64,000 bases of DNA. Origin: Butyrivibrio sp. (lineage in GTDB: Bacteria; Bacillota; Clostridia; Lachnospirales; Lachnospiraceae). A program made the position numbers and the translations under genes. Shown here in pieces: positions 62,582-64,000 of this stretch. The stretch is from NCBI GenBank assembly GCA_015056575.1, contig SVGA01000016.1:20073-84072 (forward strand), written 5' to 3'. The stretch's first letter is position 1. Every line of letters starts with the position of its first letter. Below the pieces are notes generated by a model. That model did not search any database. It was not told the origin of the DNA and worked only from the letters and a program-made list of their open reading frames with translations.

Positions 62582-63850
62582 ATGGCAAAGAATTCCGGAG
62601 AGATCAGGTGCTCTTTTTGCAACAAGACACAGGATCAGGTAAAAAAGCTTATCGCAGGCCCCGCAGGGGTTTATATCTGTGATGAGTGTGTGGATATATG
62701 CGCAGACATCATTGAGGAAGAATTCGAGGATGAGCCCGTCCAGGGCAAGGCTCAGCAGATCAACCTGCTTAAGCCCGTTGAGATCAAAAACTTCCTTGAT
62801 GAGTATGTGATCGGACAGGACGAGGCCAAGAAGGTTCTGGCTGTATCCGTATATAACCACTATAAGCGCGTTCTGGCACCCAAGAGTGATGACAAGAATG
62901 ATGTAGAGCTCCAGAAGAGCAATATCATCATGGTTGGCCCCACAGGTTCAGGTAAGACATATCTTGCACAGACCCTGGCCAAGATCATCAACGTGCCCTT
63001 CGCCATCGCAGATGCCACCACTCTTACCGAGGCCGGCTATGTGGGTGAGGACGTTGAGAACATCCTTCTTAAGCTTATCCAGAATGCGGATTACGACATT
63101 GAGAGAGCTCAGTTCGGTATCGTCTACATCGATGAGATCGATAAGATAACCAAGAAGAGCGAGAACGTATCCATAACCCGTGATGTATCGGGCGAGGGCG
63201 TTCAGCAGGCACTTCTTAAGATCGTTGAGGGCACGGTTGCCAGCGTTCCCCCTCAGGGCGGACGTAAGCACCCTCATCAGGAGCTTATCCAGATCGACAC
63301 CAGCAACATCCTCTTTATCTGCGGCGGAGCCTTTGATGGCCTTGAGAAGATCGTCGAGGCAAGACTTGACCGCAACTCCATCGGCTTTAATGCAGAGATC
63401 GCAGACAAGTCCGAGAGAGAGATCGGAGAAGTTCTCAAGGAGGTAACACCTCAGGACCTTGTTAAATTCGGACTTATTCCTGAGTTTGTAGGCCGTGTGC
63501 CCATCACCGTTACCCTTGAAGGCCTTTCCAAGGAGGCACTGGTCAAGATCCTCACAGAGCCCAAGAATGCTCTTGTTAAGCAGTACCAGAAGCTCTTTGA
63601 TTTCGATGATGTTAAGCTCACCTTCGAGGATGAGGCTGTTCAGAGAATCGCAGCCATGGCTTACGAGAGAGAGACCGGAGCCAGAGGCCTTCGCTCCATC
63701 ATGGAGAAGGCTATGATGGACGTAATGTACGAGATTCCTACCGATGAGAGCATCACCGAGTGCGTCATCACAGAGGCATCCGTAGAAGGTACCAGCCAGC
63801 CCCTCATCGTGCGGGGCAAGGAGCCCAAGAAGCTTAAGCCTGCGAAATAA
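62582..63850 (+). CDS. clpX: ClpX, AAA+ unfoldase of ClpXP
   Basis: A 422-residue unfoldase. The N-terminal zinc finger (Cys10, Cys13, Cys33, Cys36) is followed by an AAA+ domain with Walker A GPTGSGKT (from Gly119), Walker [11 protein letters not shown], sensor and pore loops, and the ClpP-binding IGFNAEI loop ([11 protein letters not shown]). It unfolds tagged substrates and feeds ClpP. AAGGAG lies before the ATG. A hairpin and terminator follow. Confidence 0.98.
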   Translation: MAKNSGEIRCSFCNKTQDQVKKLIAGPAGVYICDECVDICADIIEEEFEDEPVQGKAQQINLLKPVEIKNFLDEYVIGQDEAKKVLAVSVYNHYKRVLAPKSDDKNDVELQKSNIIMVGPTGSGKTYLAQTLAKIINVPFAIADATTLTEAGYVGEDVENILLKLIQNADYDIERAQFGIVYIDEIDKITKKSENVSITRDVSGEGVQQALLKIVEGTVASVPPQGGRKHPHQELIQIDTSNILFICGGAFDGLEKIVEARLDRNSIGFNAEIADKSEREIGEVLKEVTPQDLVKFGLIPEFVGRVPITVTLEGLSKEALVKILTEPKNALVKQYQKLFDFDDVKLTFEDEAVQRIAAMAYERETGARGLRSIMEKAMMDVMYEIPTDESITECVITEASVEGTSQPLIVRGKEPKKLKPAK

Positions 63851-63894
63851 CCGCATATATAAAAATAATATTAAAGAGTCTTAAATTAGCATTA

Positions 63895-63925
63895 AACCGC
63901 TCTGCAATAAAGTTGCAGGGCGGTT
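63895..63925 (+). other. Hairpin downstream of clpX
   Basis: AACCGCTCTGCA pairs with TGCAGGGCGGTT (one G-T or mismatch). There is no T-run, so it is probably a first structural hairpin before the terminator. Confidence 0.6.
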
Positions 63926-63941
63926 CAGACTGTAGACAAAG

Positions 63942-63965
63942 TCCACGGCATGGCCGTGGATTTTT
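63942..63965 (+). terminator. Intrinsic terminator after clpX
   Basis: A perfect 8-bp stem (TCCACGGC / GCCGTGGA) with a 3-base loop and TTTTT (63961-63965). Confidence 0.9.
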
Positions 63966-64000
63966 CTTTAGAAAAGTGTCACAAGCCCAGTGTTTATCTG

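Noticed and set aside
62948..63856. 302-codon minus-strand ORF within clpX
   Set aside because: A codon-bias shadow of clpX with Leu-rich nonsense sequence.

Overview
The window looks like a chromosomal segment of an anaerobic Gram-positive Firmicute, most likely a Lachnospiraceae member close to Butyrivibrio/Pseudobutyrivibrio. This is inference, from strong AGGAGG ribosome sites, many TGnTATAAT promoters, U-tailed hairpin terminators, a Firmicute-type attenuator before infC-rpmI-rplT, YesM/YesN regulators, a hydrogenase-chemoreceptor fusion, very large Ig-like surface proteins and several plant-glycan hydrolases. No rRNA was seen; one tRNA (Trp) is present.

Layout. 1-16.6 kb: a partial gene, ybaK, a BspA-like leucine-rich-repeat surface protein, a DUF3160 lipoprotein translationally coupled to a CapA-like protein, and a 2029-residue C1-family (papain-like) surface peptidase with Ig-like repeats. 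16.7-21.8 kb: an AT-rich accessory island around tRNA-Trp, holding an AAA/DUF4143 ATPase behind three 33-bp repeats, an integrase lacking its catalytic domain, a secreted twin Cys/His-motif protein, and an overlapping three-ORF unit of unknown function. 21.8-29.6 kb: iron alcohol dehydrogenase, TetR regulators, DUF1622, a frameshifted secreted protein, MgtC, and a sensory [FeFe]-hydrogenase fused to a chemoreceptor signalling domain.

29.6-42.4 kb is mainly about sugars: a GH13 lipoprotein, a 35-bp palindrome array, HAD and VanZ genes, then a YesN/YesM two-component pair followed by a YtfQRT/YjfF-like sugar ABC transporter. That operon is split by a large structured repeat and a terminator and carries two different binding proteins. 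42.4-49.9 kb: infC (ATT start)-rpmI-rplT behind an attenuator, pepD, a TetR gene next to a GH36 alpha-galactosidase, and a cation efflux protein. 50-64 kb: a cyclic-di-GMP cluster (CHASE-GGDEF enzyme, degenerate GGDEF-EAL protein, unknown third gene), a Cof phosphatase, a GH3 glucosidase, a DJ-1 protein, a chemoreceptor, and the tig-clpP-clpX proteostasis cluster.

The most unusual signals are non-coding: the 35-bp palindrome array (31451-31640), the 114-bp tandem hairpin element in the ABC operon (37308-37628) with compensatory arm changes, and the phased 33-bp repeats over the ATPase promoter. Among proteins, the hydrogenase-chemoreceptor fusion and the unknown three-ORF unit beside tRNA-Trp deserve attention. 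No complete undescribed system could be proven from this sequence alone.
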